A stretch of 17,976 bases of DNA from Acidobacteriota bacterium (GCA_030609975.1 JAUWSR010000029.1:1-17976), one strand, 5' to 3'; counted from the first letter of the stretch, positions 1-8,369 are shown. Notes: generated from the sequence alone by a model not told the origin. Numbers and translations are program-made.

Positions 1-1226
1 CACGTTGGCCACGGACCCTCAGTTTTTTCAGCGGAATCGGGATGGTGGCCTCATCTCTATTGACGGTTCAGCATTATTTCAAAGCCAACTTTCCCGAGTC
101 TATATTTGAAGGTTCGTTCTGCGACATCAGTGCATTTTTTAACTGCGACAGCTCAGCTTTTTCTCCAATCTCACAGATCCTGGGCATACCTCTTGGCTAT
201 TTTGGATTGGTTGTGGGCATGCTGGTGGCCCTTGGTGCACTTTTCCCCTCGGAAAGCTTCGAGCGGACCAATACATTCTTAGCGATTATTAATGCATTGG
301 GAGCTGTTGCGCTGTTCCTCTACACGGTTTTTGTACTGGGCAGCCTGTGTCTGCTTTGTTCGGGATTTTATCTCTTCTCACTTCTGAGTTTGTTTCTGTT
401 CTGGCGTTATGGCATCGGACGAAGTGAGGGGCGTTTTCTTAGACGTTATCTGCAGCCTTCGCTAAAACTGCTTCTAACCTTCGGCGTGATGTCGGCATTG
501 GGAGCCTATGGTATGATGGCGCTCCACGATGCCAAGGAGGATGCTCAGACTGGAATGTCCCTGAGAATCATCAAACAGTTTTATGAGCTTCCTGTCGTGG
601 GAAATCCCAGCTTCATCTCTCCCTATTGGACGGCACGCGCCACGGAAAACTTTGAAGATGCTCCTATCCATGTGGTGGAGTATGTCGACCTTCTCTGTCC
701 GGATTGTTTGTTCTTAGCACTACAGCTTGATGAGCTCAAAGAAGAATTTGCCGGCAAGATCAATATCGCCTTTCAGTTTTTTCCTTTGGAAGGAAAGTGC
801 AACAACGTCGTAGACAAGAATCTCCATCCCGGGGCCTGTGATATTTCCCTGTATGCCATGTATGATCCCAGCAAGTTTCTAGATATCCATGATGAGGTCT
901 TTGCCAATTTTAGAGCGGCACGCAGCCCAAAATGGCGGCTGGAGTTGGCTGGGAGGTATGGGGTCACAGAGGCGGTCAACGATCCACAAACACAGGATTT
1001 GTTGCAGAAGATCATCCTCACAGGGACCGAGTATGAAAAAACCTCGGATCGATTTTCCCATGGTATCCGCTCCACTCCCACCATGATCATAAACGGACGG
1101 ATGATCATCGGCACGCTTCCTCTTGAACATATGCGTGCCATTTTCCATGCCCTGCTCGAAGAGCACGAAGACGGTAAAAAATTCATCGAAAACTGGGTCC
1201 CCCCCAAAGCCCGCAGTCGGAAATAA
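1..1226 (+). CDS. VKOR-DsbA fusion protein (5' end cut by window edge)
   Basis: Probable integral-membrane oxidative-folding enzyme: a vitamin K epoxide reductase (VKOR) domain fused to a periplasmic DsbA/thioredoxin-like domain. Numbering is from the first in-frame ATG at 42. The VKOR part shows a loop cysteine pair (C27, C35), the Ser before 'GIPLGY', several hydrophobic helices, and the quinone-proximal CLLC motif (C103, C106). After a further membrane helix (about 139-161), the thioredoxin-fold part has the CPDC active site (C219, C222), the 'STPT' cis-proline loop (P346) and an extra cysteine pair at C253/C266. In the known family the DsbA-like domain oxidises secreted proteins and VKOR passes the electrons to quinone. 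The reading frame is open upstream of ATG 42 to base 3 with hydrophobic codons, and VKOR proteins need a first helix there, so 42 is probably internal and the true start lies outside the window. It converges on the next gene with two bases between stop codons. Confidence 0.88.
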   Translation, partial: RWPRTLSFFSGIGMVASSLLTVQHYFKANFPESIFEGSFCDISAFFNCDSSAFSPISQILGIPLGYFGLVVGMLVALGALFPSESFERTNTFLAIINALGAVALFLYTVFVLGSLCLLCSGFYLFSLLSLFLFWRYGIGRSEGRFLRRYLQPSLKLLLTFGVMSALGAYGMMALHDAKEDAQTGMSLRIIKQFYELPVVGNPSFISPYWTARATENFEDAPIHVVEYVDLLCPDCLFLALQLDELKEEFAGKINIAFQFFPLEGKCNNVVDKNLHPGACDISLYAMYDPSKFLDIHDEVFANFRAARSPKWRLELAGRYGVTEAVNDPQTQDLLQKIILTGTEYEKTSDRFSHGIRSTPTMIINGRMIIGTLPLEHMRAIFHALLEEHEDGKKFIENWVPPKARSRK

Positions 1227-1228
1227 TT

Positions 1229-3082
1229 TTATTTTTTCTTGATGCCGAGGTAGTAGACGGTGTTGGCGTCGGGGTCGATCTTGGTTTTGATCTTGCCGGG
1301 GAGAGCGGCGAGCACGGGATTCAGACCGGGGCCATGGCCGGCATAGTCGCTCCAACCGTGGATGCACACGCCGATGGTCACAGCGCCTTCATATCTGCCG
1401 CGTCCGTAGTAGTCATAATGGTTTCGGATCGCGATCACATCCCCAATCCGGATCTTTTTGAGGTCATACTCCTCGACGATGGCTGGATCGGTGGTCTGGA
1501 TGTCATAGTCGATGTATTCGATCATAGGGCCTCCGATCCCAGAGCCCATGATATATCCGGGTATCTCCATCACTACAGGCACTACCAGTTGATCGCCTTC
1601 AATGGTGATGCCCATATTCTCCAAAACCATGGGCGAGAGCTTGTTGACCCTCACGTCCTCAAATCCCTCGATCTTGAGCCCCACTCCTTTAGCTCTGACA
1701 TGGATCTTGTCATTGAGCGTAAGTTTCTCCAGGATGTTTTTGGGGAACCAGCACAGATCATCCGAGCCGGCATGTCTTCCAATGTAGTAGCCCTTGGCTC
1801 CCTTAGCGTCGCCCGACATCACTTCCGCCTCATTTCCGATGCATGCCAGGATGGCGATGGCACACTGACTGGCGGATTCCCGATCGCGTCCCTGGACAGT
1901 AACATCCGGCTCCACATGATCCGCACTGGCCCAACCATAGGCCGTGTCCCCCAGCGAGACGGTGTAGTTGATCGAAGCCATACCGATCGCCACCTTGGGC
2001 TTTCCATCATAGGTCGTGGAATATCCGCGGCTCCCAGCCGGCTGTACTACCGCCTGAACCGCAGTTTCGATCAGTGTTTCCTTATTGGTCTTGATGGCAT
2101 TGGGATTATCACGGGCTGCTCTATTCCTGATCCTAAGGCCGAGATATTTGCCGATGTTGGAGGTTTCATCAATCCGTCCCGTAATTTTGCCGAAGCGGGT
2201 TGAGAGGATGGGAGTGACGCCGATGCCCATACCCGAGATATCACTCGGCCCGGCGCAGACCACACCCAAGGTAGCACCGCCCCGGTAATAGCCTTTTCCA
2301 TAGTCGGTCTGGATATCCTGCAGAAGTACCAAATCGCCGAACTTCAATTCATCCAATCCATATTTTTCAATGTCAGGAGGATAACAGGTCTGGATGTGCC
2401 AATTTCCGGTAAGGCTGCCGCCGCCTGATCCCTGGCCCATGATCTCTGCCGGGATCTCCTTGACCACAGGGACCTCCAGTTTGCCATCGATATTTTTTAT
2501 GCCGATCTTTTCCAACAAAACCGGATCAATGCCGTGAGGAAAGACATCATCAAATCCATCTATCTGAAGTCCGGTCCCGCAGGCCTTCACCTGAAAGGTA
2601 TCCCCGATGGTCAGCTCGTCGACGATCTTGGCATCAAAGTGGAGCAGAACATAGCGCCCGAATTTCCCAATGACCACGCCTTTTTCCCCTTTGGCATTGC
2701 CACTTAGAACCCTGGCCTCATTGCCGATGGAAGCAAAGATGAGCCAGCTTCCCTGTCCCCGGTCTCCTCCCGTGCCGATCGTAGCCACACCTACCGTAGC
2801 GCGGTCACCGTTGGCCCAGCCGAAGATCTTATCCCCGATCTTGAGATTATAATTAATGCCGCCGATCCCGATCGCCATCTTGGGCTTTCCATCCCAGGTT
2901 GTGGTGTAGGACCGGGAGGGTTCTGCCGGGGCCACTTGACCTTGTATTGCGATTGTCAATAACTTGTCTTTGTTCGTGGATATACCTTCAGTCCCGCTTT
3001 GATCTGCTGCAGCGATCGATACCGTCACCACGAGCATGATAACGAGCAAGATACGGATGGCTGTGTAGGCTTTTGTCTTCAT
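1229..3082 (-). CDS. Exported tandem-duplicated DUF4438-type protein
   Basis: Protein of unknown function that resembles DUF4438 family proteins (recognised from memory of motifs such as 'DGKPK.AIG..SINY', 'IGNEA.V.SG.AKG.KG', 'GAVTIGVCIHGWSDYAGHG'). The 617-residue product is two full copies of the same unit of about 280-290 residues. The duplication is plain: 'YTTTWDGKPKMAIGIGGINY' matches 'YSTTYDGKPKVAIGMASINY', and 'EVPVVKEIPAEIMGQGSGGG' matches 'VVPVVMEIPGYIMGSGIGG'. A hydrophobic N-terminus (about residues 8-25 followed by AAA-DQ) looks like a signal peptide, so the protein is probably exported. A start at 3082 is preferred over the ATG at 3112 because AGGAGGAG lies directly before it and inside the longer version. 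Family members as I recall them are single-unit and lack an obvious leader, which makes both the duplication and the leader notable. Biochemical role unknown. Confidence 0.82.
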   Translation of the reverse strand: MKTKAYTAIRILLVIMLVVTVSIAAADQSGTEGISTNKDKLLTIAIQGQVAPAEPSRSYTTTWDGKPKMAIGIGGINYNLKIGDKIFGWANGDRATVGVATIGTGGDRGQGSWLIFASIGNEARVLSGNAKGEKGVVIGKFGRYVLLHFDAKIVDELTIGDTFQVKACGTGLQIDGFDDVFPHGIDPVLLEKIGIKNIDGKLEVPVVKEIPAEIMGQGSGGGSLTGNWHIQTCYPPDIEKYGLDELKFGDLVLLQDIQTDYGKGYYRGGATLGVVCAGPSDISGMGIGVTPILSTRFGKITGRIDETSNIGKYLGLRIRNRAARDNPNAIKTNKETLIETAVQAVVQPAGSRGYSTTYDGKPKVAIGMASINYTVSLGDTAYGWASADHVEPDVTVQGRDRESASQCAIAILACIGNEAEVMSGDAKGAKGYYIGRHAGSDDLCWFPKNILEKLTLNDKIHVRAKGVGLKIEGFEDVRVNKLSPMVLENMGITIEGDQLVVPVVMEIPGYIMGSGIGGPMIEYIDYDIQTTDPAIVEEYDLKKIRIGDVIAIRNHYDYYGRGRYEGAVTIGVCIHGWSDYAGHGPGLNPVLAALPGKIKTKIDPDANTVYYLGIKKK

Positions 3083-3120
3083 TTCTCCTCCTCCATGTAA
3101 ACTTGAAAACAATCAGGAGA

Positions 3121-3149
3121 AGGTTAATCTAAGTTTTAGCCGTTGTCAA
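3121..3149 (-). promoter_or_regulatory. Candidate sigma70-type promoter for the DUF4438-type gene
   Basis: A perfect TTGACA on the minus strand (3149-3144) is followed after 17 bases by TAACCT (3126-3121). The -35 is consensus but the -10 matches at only three of six positions. The predicted leader to the ATG at 3082 is about 30 bases and contains the strong AGGAGGAG ribosome site. Moderate-to-low support. Confidence 0.4.
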
Positions 3150-3172
3150 TCAATGAGGAGGGATGTTGAAAA

Positions 3173-3214
3173 AATCTGATTTCAGATTGACTCCAGAGCC
3201 CGTTTCCTAATAAT
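3173..3214 (+). promoter_or_regulatory. Promoter with overlapping palindrome upstream of the metalloprotease gene
   Basis: TTGACT (3187-3192) and AATAAT (3209-3214), each five of six to consensus and 16 bases apart, form a good candidate promoter for the gene starting at 3266. A perfect inverted repeat, AATCTGA-TT-TCAGATT (3173-3188), runs into the first two bases of the -35. It could be a repressor or activator operator. It is about 25 bases from the divergent TTGACA of the DUF4438-type gene, so one bound protein could affect both directions. No regulator is identified; BlaI is unlikely because the sequence is unlike its own operators. Confidence 0.5.
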
Positions 3215-3265
3215 CTATGCACTTCATATCTTCATCTGCAATTGGAGCTTAAGAAGGAGGAGAAC

Positions 3266-5788
3266 ATGCTCATTGTCTACGTAAAAAAAATTTCCTTATT
3301 TATGCTGATGCTGCTGCTGGGAGCCTTGCTCATTTCTGGACCGACCCTAGCGCTGTCCAGCAATCACCAGGAAACGAAAACCGCCCAAGAGAAAGCTCCC
3401 CCGGTGGATAAAGCCAAAACCCCCAAAAAGCCACAGATCAAGCCCTTTGAGGAAGTGATCACCGAGGATGCCAAATCGGACGCAGGATTGTTCGCGGTCC
3501 ATATGGTGGAGGACAAACTTTACTACGAGATCTCCAACGATATGCTGGAAAGAGAAATGCTCTTGGTAAGCCGCATTGCCCGAACCGCCACACAGGTCGG
3601 CTACGGCGGGGAAAAAGCCAACACTCAGGTCGTTCGTTGGCAGCGGCATGCGAAAAAGATCCTGCTCAGAATTGTTACCTATGTGAGTGTCGCAGATGAG
3701 AACCTTCCCATCTATGAAGCCGTCAAAAACGCCAATTTGGAACCGATCGTACAGAGTTTTGAGATCGCTGCCTTCGGCAAAGACAAACAGTCTGTCGTGA
3801 TCGAAGTGACCGGTCTTTTTACTAAAGATGTCCCTTTCCTGGGGCTGACGCAAAGTCGTCGCCAAAGCTATAAGGTCAAGAAACTGGACACGACACGATC
3901 CTTTCTGGTGTCAGCAAAAAGCTATCCCAAAAACATCGAGATCAAAAACATACTGACCTATGATGCCACCGAACCCCCTTCCAACCCGTCGCTGGGAACC
4001 ATCACATTTGAGATGAACCACTCCATGATCTTGCTTCCGGAGGAGCCCATGCAGCCCCGCAGATGGGATGAAAGGGTGGGATATTTCAGCGTACAACAGA
4101 CAGATTATGGGATCGACGCTCAAAAGGCGGTCCAGCGCCGCTACATCACACGTTGGCGCCTCGAACCCAAAGACCCCGCGGCCTTTGCCCGCGGCAAATT
4201 GGTTGAGCCGGTGAAACCCATCGTTTTCTATATCGATCCCGCCACACCTTTGAAATGGCGGCCTTATATTAAAAAAGGTGTGGAAGATTGGCAAATCGCC
4301 TATGAAGCAGCCGGCTTCAAGAATGCTATCCTGGCCAAGGATCCCCCTTCACCTCAAGAGGATCCTGAGTTCAGCCCTGAAGATGTCCGTTATTCCGTTG
4401 TCCGTTATTTCCCCTCAGAGGTCATGAATGCCTACGGTCCCCATGTGCATGATCCCCGGTCCGGTGAGATCCTGGAGAGCGATATCGGACTTTTCCACAA
4501 TGTCCTGAATCTGCTGCGGAACTGGTATTTCGTACAGACAGCAGCAGCCAATCCTGAAGCCCGCGGCATAAAGTTCGATGACAAAGTCATGGGCAAACTG
4601 CTGCGTTACGTCGTAGCGCACGAGGTCGGACACACCTTAGGATTGCCTCACAACATGATGGCCTCGTCCACTTTTCCAGTCGAGAAGCTGCGTTCCAAAG
4701 CATTCACCGATAAGATGGGATCCACTTACTCCATTATGGATTATGCCCGCTTTAACTATGTTGCTCAGCCCGGAGATGGCGTGACCAATTTTGTCCCTCA
4801 GATCGGTCCCTATGACATCTACTCCATACGATGGGGATACCGGCCTATCCCTGAGGCCAAATCCGCTGAGGCGGAAAGATCCATGCTGGATAAATGGATC
4901 TTAGAGAACTACGAAAATCCCATCTACCGCTTTAACGACGGCAGTTCCTATGATCCTACCTCCCAAAGTGAAGCCGTAGGGGATGATCCGGTCAAAGCCA
5001 GCGAATATGGGATCGCTAACCTGACGGTGATCACACAGAACCTGATCAAGTGGACCTACCAACCCCGCGAAGATTACAGCCAGCTTCGGGAGCTTTATGG
5101 TCAGATCACAGGTCAATGGAACCGTTACATGGGTCATGTGGTCACAACCGTCGGCGGCATCTATAAAACGCGTAAGACAACCGACCAGAAGGGGCCGGTC
5201 TACGAGATCATCCCCAAACAGACCCAACAGGACGCCATGCATTTCCTGGCGGAATATGCCTTGAAGACGCCCGCGTGGATGATCAATCCGGATATCCTGG
5301 ATCGCATCGAACATGCTGGAATCGTAGAGAGGCTTCGAGGTTATCAGGTAGGAACCGTGAATCGGATACTGGATTTTGCCCGTCTGCAGCGCTTGATCGA
5401 ATCCGAAGCCAGGCTCGGCGATAAAGCCTATGGATTGTCTGCCATGTTTCATGACCTGCACGGTGCGGTTTGGGCGGAACTAGGACAGCTCAAACCTATC
5501 GACGTTTACCGGCGCAATCTTCAGCGAGGTTATATCGACCGCCTGGAGTATTTGATGACACAGGAGCCTCAGCCCATCCCGGCACGTTTCCGGGCTTTTA
5601 TCCAAAGGACTGAAGTGACCGTGAACCAGTCGGACATCCGGGCTTATGTGCGCGGTGAACTGGTAGCGCTAAAAGACCGGATTCCTCAGGTCGAGGGGCA
5701 GATTGATGATAAAGCCACCCGACTGCATCTAAGGGATATCGCTGCCCGCATCGATAAGATCCTGAATCCCTGCGCCGGAATAAAATAG
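3266..5788 (+). CDS. Exported zinc-dependent metalloprotease (DUF5117/DUF4953 type)
   Basis: Large secreted or surface zinc peptidase of 840 residues. Residues 1 to about 35 form a Lys/hydrophobic signal peptide, followed by a Lys/Pro-rich linker. The N-terminal half ('DAGLFAVHMVEDKLYYEISN...LLVSRIARTATQVGYGGEKA') matches the DUF5118/DUF5117 region that precedes the catalytic domain in this family. The catalytic part has the metzincin-type zinc site HEVGHTLGLPH (H452, E453, H456, H462), and a downstream 'SIMDYARFNY' that looks like the Met-turn (M491). The known family acts on peptides or proteins outside the cytoplasm; the substrate is not known. The ATG at 3266 is chosen over an in-frame TTG at 3242 because a full AAGGAGG lies 5 bases upstream of it. 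It is a single gene with its own promoter and is followed by convergent blaR. Confidence 0.92.
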   Translation: MLIVYVKKISLFMLMLLLGALLISGPTLALSSNHQETKTAQEKAPPVDKAKTPKKPQIKPFEEVITEDAKSDAGLFAVHMVEDKLYYEISNDMLEREMLLVSRIARTATQVGYGGEKANTQVVRWQRHAKKILLRIVTYVSVADENLPIYEAVKNANLEPIVQSFEIAAFGKDKQSVVIEVTGLFTKDVPFLGLTQSRRQSYKVKKLDTTRSFLVSAKSYPKNIEIKNILTYDATEPPSNPSLGTITFEMNHSMILLPEEPMQPRRWDERVGYFSVQQTDYGIDAQKAVQRRYITRWRLEPKDPAAFARGKLVEPVKPIVFYIDPATPLKWRPYIKKGVEDWQIAYEAAGFKNAILAKDPPSPQEDPEFSPEDVRYSVVRYFPSEVMNAYGPHVHDPRSGEILESDIGLFHNVLNLLRNWYFVQTAAANPEARGIKFDDKVMGKLLRYVVAHEVGHTLGLPHNMMASSTFPVEKLRSKAFTDKMGSTYSIMDYARFNYVAQPGDGVTNFVPQIGPYDIYSIRWGYRPIPEAKSAEAERSMLDKWILENYENPIYRFNDGSSYDPTSQSEAVGDDPVKASEYGIANLTVITQNLIKWTYQPREDYSQLRELYGQITGQWNRYMGHVVTTVGGIYKTRKTTDQKGPVYEIIPKQTQQDAMHFLAEYALKTPAWMINPDILDRIEHAGIVERLRGYQVGTVNRILDFARLQRLIESEARLGDKAYGLSAMFHDLHGAVWAELGQLKPIDVYRRNLQRGYIDRLEYLMTQEPQPIPARFRAFIQRTEVTVNQSDIRAYVRGELVALKDRIPQVEGQIDDKATRLHLRDIAARIDKILNPCAGIK

Positions 5789-5794
5789 GTCTAC

Positions 5795-5807
5795 CCTGCG
5801 AAGCAGG
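5795..5807. terminator. Small hairpin between convergent genes
   Basis: CCTGC-GAA-GCAGG forms a 5-bp stem with a 3-base loop in the 28-base gap between the metalloprotease stop and the convergent sensor-gene stop. It has no following T run in either direction, so it may be only a weak or bidirectional pause/end signal. Confidence 0.25.
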
Positions 5808-5816
5808 AGTTGACTG

Positions 5817-7946
5817 TCACTCTTTGATTTTCTCTATCTCGTTCTTGATGGTATCGATAAGTTTCTTGACGATGCCCTCGTGATCTTTGTCATCTTCGAC
5901 ACCTGTAACCGTGATCGTGATGGTGCCGGAGCTGTCATGGATCTTTGATTTGAGCTCGTAGCCTTCGGGGAGATCTCCTTTTAATTTTTTCACGACCTGC
6001 TCGAATTTTTCTTTGTGCTCACTGTCGAACTTATCATGGAAGACAATTGTAACGGCCCCCTCATCATGGATGGTCACAATAACATTCCCATCCTTTTTAT
6101 CCATGAACCAGACATCCGCTTTGCCTTCGGCATGCGCTTTGGGGCTGCGCCGGATGGTGAACGCTTTGGGAGCGGTGTGGACGTACACATTTGCATGCCG
6201 TAACTCTTCTGAGGTCCGTTCGAGCTTCTCGTTGATCTCTGCAACGGCCTCTTCGATCTCTTTGAGGGCTTCTTCTTGGCCTATGCTCCCTTCATTGGCT
6301 TTTTTAAGGATCTCCTCGATCTTTTTCAGTTGCTTTTTATTGATTTCATCAAACCGTATGGCGCGAATATGGGGCTGAACGTTGACATGGACATCGGGGT
6401 CCTCATGAACTCTTTTTACATGGATGTTTGGGGCAGCATGCACCGTTTGAATATGGATTTCAGGGCCCTCGAGCTCGATGACTTTGGCCCCATCCTTGTC
6501 TTTGGTCTTTATGGTGATCACGGCTCCATCTTCTATCTTGATCACATTTCTTATTTCGTCGAGATGGGCTGCGTCAATGTGCACTTTCCCTGACCTGATT
6601 ACTGCATAGTTCCCTTCCTCATCTTTTTTCAATTCAAGATGGGGACTGGTAAGGATGTTGATCTTTTTTTCCTTACCGTCTTTGTCCACGATCGTGATTT
6701 GGACCTCATCCTCCTCGCTGGCTTTGGTAGTCCATGTCATGGTGGCTTCCTCTTTTTCTACCTTTTCCTTGGCTTTTTCCTCAGTCTTTTTTGTCTTTTT
6801 TTTGGTTTGTTCTTGTTCCTGAGTTGGAACATCCATGACTGATTCATCGATGGCTGGCGTAGACGGGCGTGCCATTCCAATAAATGCGATGGATAAAATC
6901 ACTAAAACACCCAGTGTTATTCTTGTTTTCATGTTGGTCTCCTTGAGTTTAAATCTTTGTTTAAGGATGGTTGTGAGCCTGTCGTCCAGCTGTGATTTTC
7001 CCATCGCACCCAATACAGCTGTGGGCGGGCTCCATTGAATTGGCAGCGAACGCCGAAAGGCTAGAAGGTGGGCAGCATAGGTAGAAGGTTTGATTCCCGT
7101 CTTTAGGACCAGTTCATCACATGCTTTTTCCTGTTCTTTCTTTATCATGCGGAATACTACCCAGCTGAGCGGATTGAACCAGAACAGAGCCAGGCTGATC
7201 CTCGCCAGCAGCATCACAAAAAAGTCAGCTCTTTTTACATGCGACAGCTCATGAAAGAGGGCGGATGAGCGCTGATCTTCCGTCCAGGTCTCGGCTTCAG
7301 CCGGCATCATGATCACGGGCTTGAAAACACCCCAGGTCAGAGGCACCAGGACCTCGCTGTGACTCAAGAGGCTAACCCTACGTTTGAGTGAGACTGCTGT
7401 TAGAAAACGGTACAACAAGCGACGCCAGATCGATTCCTTTATTTCCTCTCCCTCTCGAGCCAGACAGAAAGCTCCATATAAACCCAGCGATAGACGGAAC
7501 ATCAAAAAAACCAATCCCGCTGCCCAAAGCAGAAGCGCGGTGTGATCGATAGAGTCTTTTTTTTCAGATAGCGGTGAGAGAAAATTCGGCCCTGTTATCT
7601 TTATGCTCTCAACGACAGCTTTGAGACTATCGGGTGCGAGTCTATTGGAATTCAGAGAGAAAGGTTCGGTTTGTGTGGGCATCAGTTGTATGTTGGCGGA
7701 AATACTCAAGTCATTGGATTTATGCCAGGAAGGGAGCAGCTTGGTTTCCCATCCGTGTGTGACAGTGGAGAGGATGGGCAGGAAGAGCAGGCCGATGAAG
7801 AAAAGTGCTAATGTAAGATGCCTCGCTGCTGCTGTCCGTTTTTGCAGCAGGCGGGCAAGCAAAATTGCCAGGGACAAAATCAGAGTTGTCTTGAGGAAAT
7901 ACTCAAAAAAGAGCGGCAACCATCTGATCTCTGAAAGAAATTCCAT
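5817..7946 (-). CDS. BlaR1-type M56 membrane metallopeptidase sensor with novel C-terminal region
   Basis: Likely membrane sensor-protease partner of the BlaI-type repressor encoded two bases upstream. The N-terminal part (residues 1 to about 360) has the M56 layout: hydrophobic helices near 11-35, 41-62, 136-160 and 341-358, the zinc motif HELSH (H232, E233, H236) and the downstream 'EKACDEL' (E278 as likely third ligand). In BlaR1/MecR1, signal binding outside the cell triggers autocleavage and loss of the repressor. Here the C-terminal 350 residues are not a penicillin-binding domain. They comprise a Lys/Glu linker (about 370-400), beta-rich histidine-containing repeats with HIQTVH, NIHVKRVHEDPDVHV and HIRAIRF, a predicted helical/coiled segment (about 535-585) and a final alpha-beta part. 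The ligand is therefore unlikely to be a beta-lactam; metal, peptide or envelope stress is possible. An internal ribosome site and ATG at 6932 could also yield the C-terminal 371 residues separately. Confidence 0.88.
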   Translation of the reverse strand: MEFLSEIRWLPLFFEYFLKTTLILSLAILLARLLQKRTAAARHLTLALFFIGLLFLPILSTVTHGWETKLLPSWHKSNDLSISANIQLMPTQTEPFSLNSNRLAPDSLKAVVESIKITGPNFLSPLSEKKDSIDHTALLLWAAGLVFLMFRLSLGLYGAFCLAREGEEIKESIWRRLLYRFLTAVSLKRRVSLLSHSEVLVPLTWGVFKPVIMMPAEAETWTEDQRSSALFHELSHVKRADFFVMLLARISLALFWFNPLSWVVFRMIKKEQEKACDELVLKTGIKPSTYAAHLLAFRRSLPIQWSPPTAVLGAMGKSQLDDRLTTILKQRFKLKETNMKTRITLGVLVILSIAFIGMARPSTPAIDESVMDVPTQEQEQTKKKTKKTEEKAKEKVEKEEATMTWTTKASEEDEVQITIVDKDGKEKKINILTSPHLELKKDEEGNYAVIRSGKVHIDAAHLDEIRNVIKIEDGAVITIKTKDKDGAKVIELEGPEIHIQTVHAAPNIHVKRVHEDPDVHVNVQPHIRAIRFDEINKKQLKKIEEILKKANEGSIGQEEALKEIEEAVAEINEKLERTSEELRHANVYVHTAPKAFTIRRSPKAHAEGKADVWFMDKKDGNVIVTIHDEGAVTIVFHDKFDSEHKEKFEQVVKKLKGDLPEGYELKSKIHDSSGTITITVTGVEDDKDHEGIVKKLIDTIKNEIEKIKE
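6930..6944 (-). promoter_or_regulatory. Internal ribosome binding site and ATG inside the sensor gene
   Basis: On the minus strand AAGGAG (6944-6939) lies 6 bases before an in-frame ATG (6932-6930), a near-ideal start signal. The product would begin MKTRITLGVLVILSIAFIGMA, which is basic then hydrophobic and reads as a signal peptide or signal anchor. It coincides exactly with the last membrane helix of the full-length sensor. This is either a true second start or a relic of fusion between an M56 gene and a separate exported-protein gene. Confidence 0.5.
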
Positions 7947-7948
7947 GC

Positions 7949-8332
7949 CTATCTTCCCTCTTTTTTGGCGTTTCCTATCATCTCCAGTAGACGCTGATAG
8001 TCTTCTTCGGATAAATTATCTTCAGAAATATCCAGGAGGGCGGCCATGACCTCTTCGGTGGAATCATCGAAGAAGGTCTTGACCAAATGTTTAAGTGCGT
8101 TTTGTCTTGCCCTTTCTCGAGAGAGAGTAGGGGAGAATACATAACGGGGGCCGTCCTGTTTGTGTGCCAAATGGCCTTTATTTTCCAGCACTCTCAGAAG
8201 AGCGCGGACGGCGGAATAACTGGGAGGATTGGGAAGCCTGGCCAATACCTGGGCAACCGTGGCGTCTTTGAGCTGATAGATGATATCCATGATCTGTCTT
8301 TCTCGCCGGCTGAGAGCTTTGGGTCCTTTCAT
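7949..8332 (-). CDS. BlaI/MecI/CopY-family transcriptional repressor
   Basis: Cytoplasmic winged-helix repressor of 127 residues, the usual size for the family. Residues 7-70 carry the DNA-binding part ('SRRERQIMDIIYQL', 'VAQVLARL', 'YSAVRALLRVLENKGHL', then the wing 'RYVFSP'). Residues 75-125 form the dimerisation helices. In known systems a dimer sits on palindromic operators and is cut or released when the M56 partner is activated. The stop codon is two bases before the ATG of the M56 gene (TAGgcATG), so the two are certainly co-transcribed and probably translationally coupled. AAAGG lies 6 bases before the ATG. Three matching palindromes in its own promoter indicate autorepression. Confidence 0.93.
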   Translation of the reverse strand: MKGPKALSRRERQIMDIIYQLKDATVAQVLARLPNPPSYSAVRALLRVLENKGHLAHKQDGPRYVFSPTLSRERARQNALKHLVKTFFDDSTEEVMAALLDISEDNLSEEDYQRLLEMIGNAKKEGR

Positions 8333-8369
8333 GTGCTACCTTTCACTAGTTACGATCCGTCAATATATA

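Noticed and set aside
1334..2203. 289-codon open frame on the plus strand, antisense to the DUF4438-type gene
   Set aside because: No recognisable domain or ribosome site. The opposite strand encodes a clearly duplicated protein with a good start, so this is a mirror frame.
3242..3265. TTG start 24 bases upstream for the metalloprotease
   Set aside because: It would place the strong AAGGAGG inside the coding region and add charged residues before the signal peptide; the ATG at 3266 fits much better.
5013..5461. Antisense open frames within the metalloprotease gene
   Set aside because: They are in the shadow of a strongly supported gene, with no domains or start signals.
5817..8332. Beta-lactamase resistance operon
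   Set aside because: No beta-lactamase or penicillin-binding domain is present in the sensor or nearby, so only the BlaI/M56 regulatory pair is claimed.
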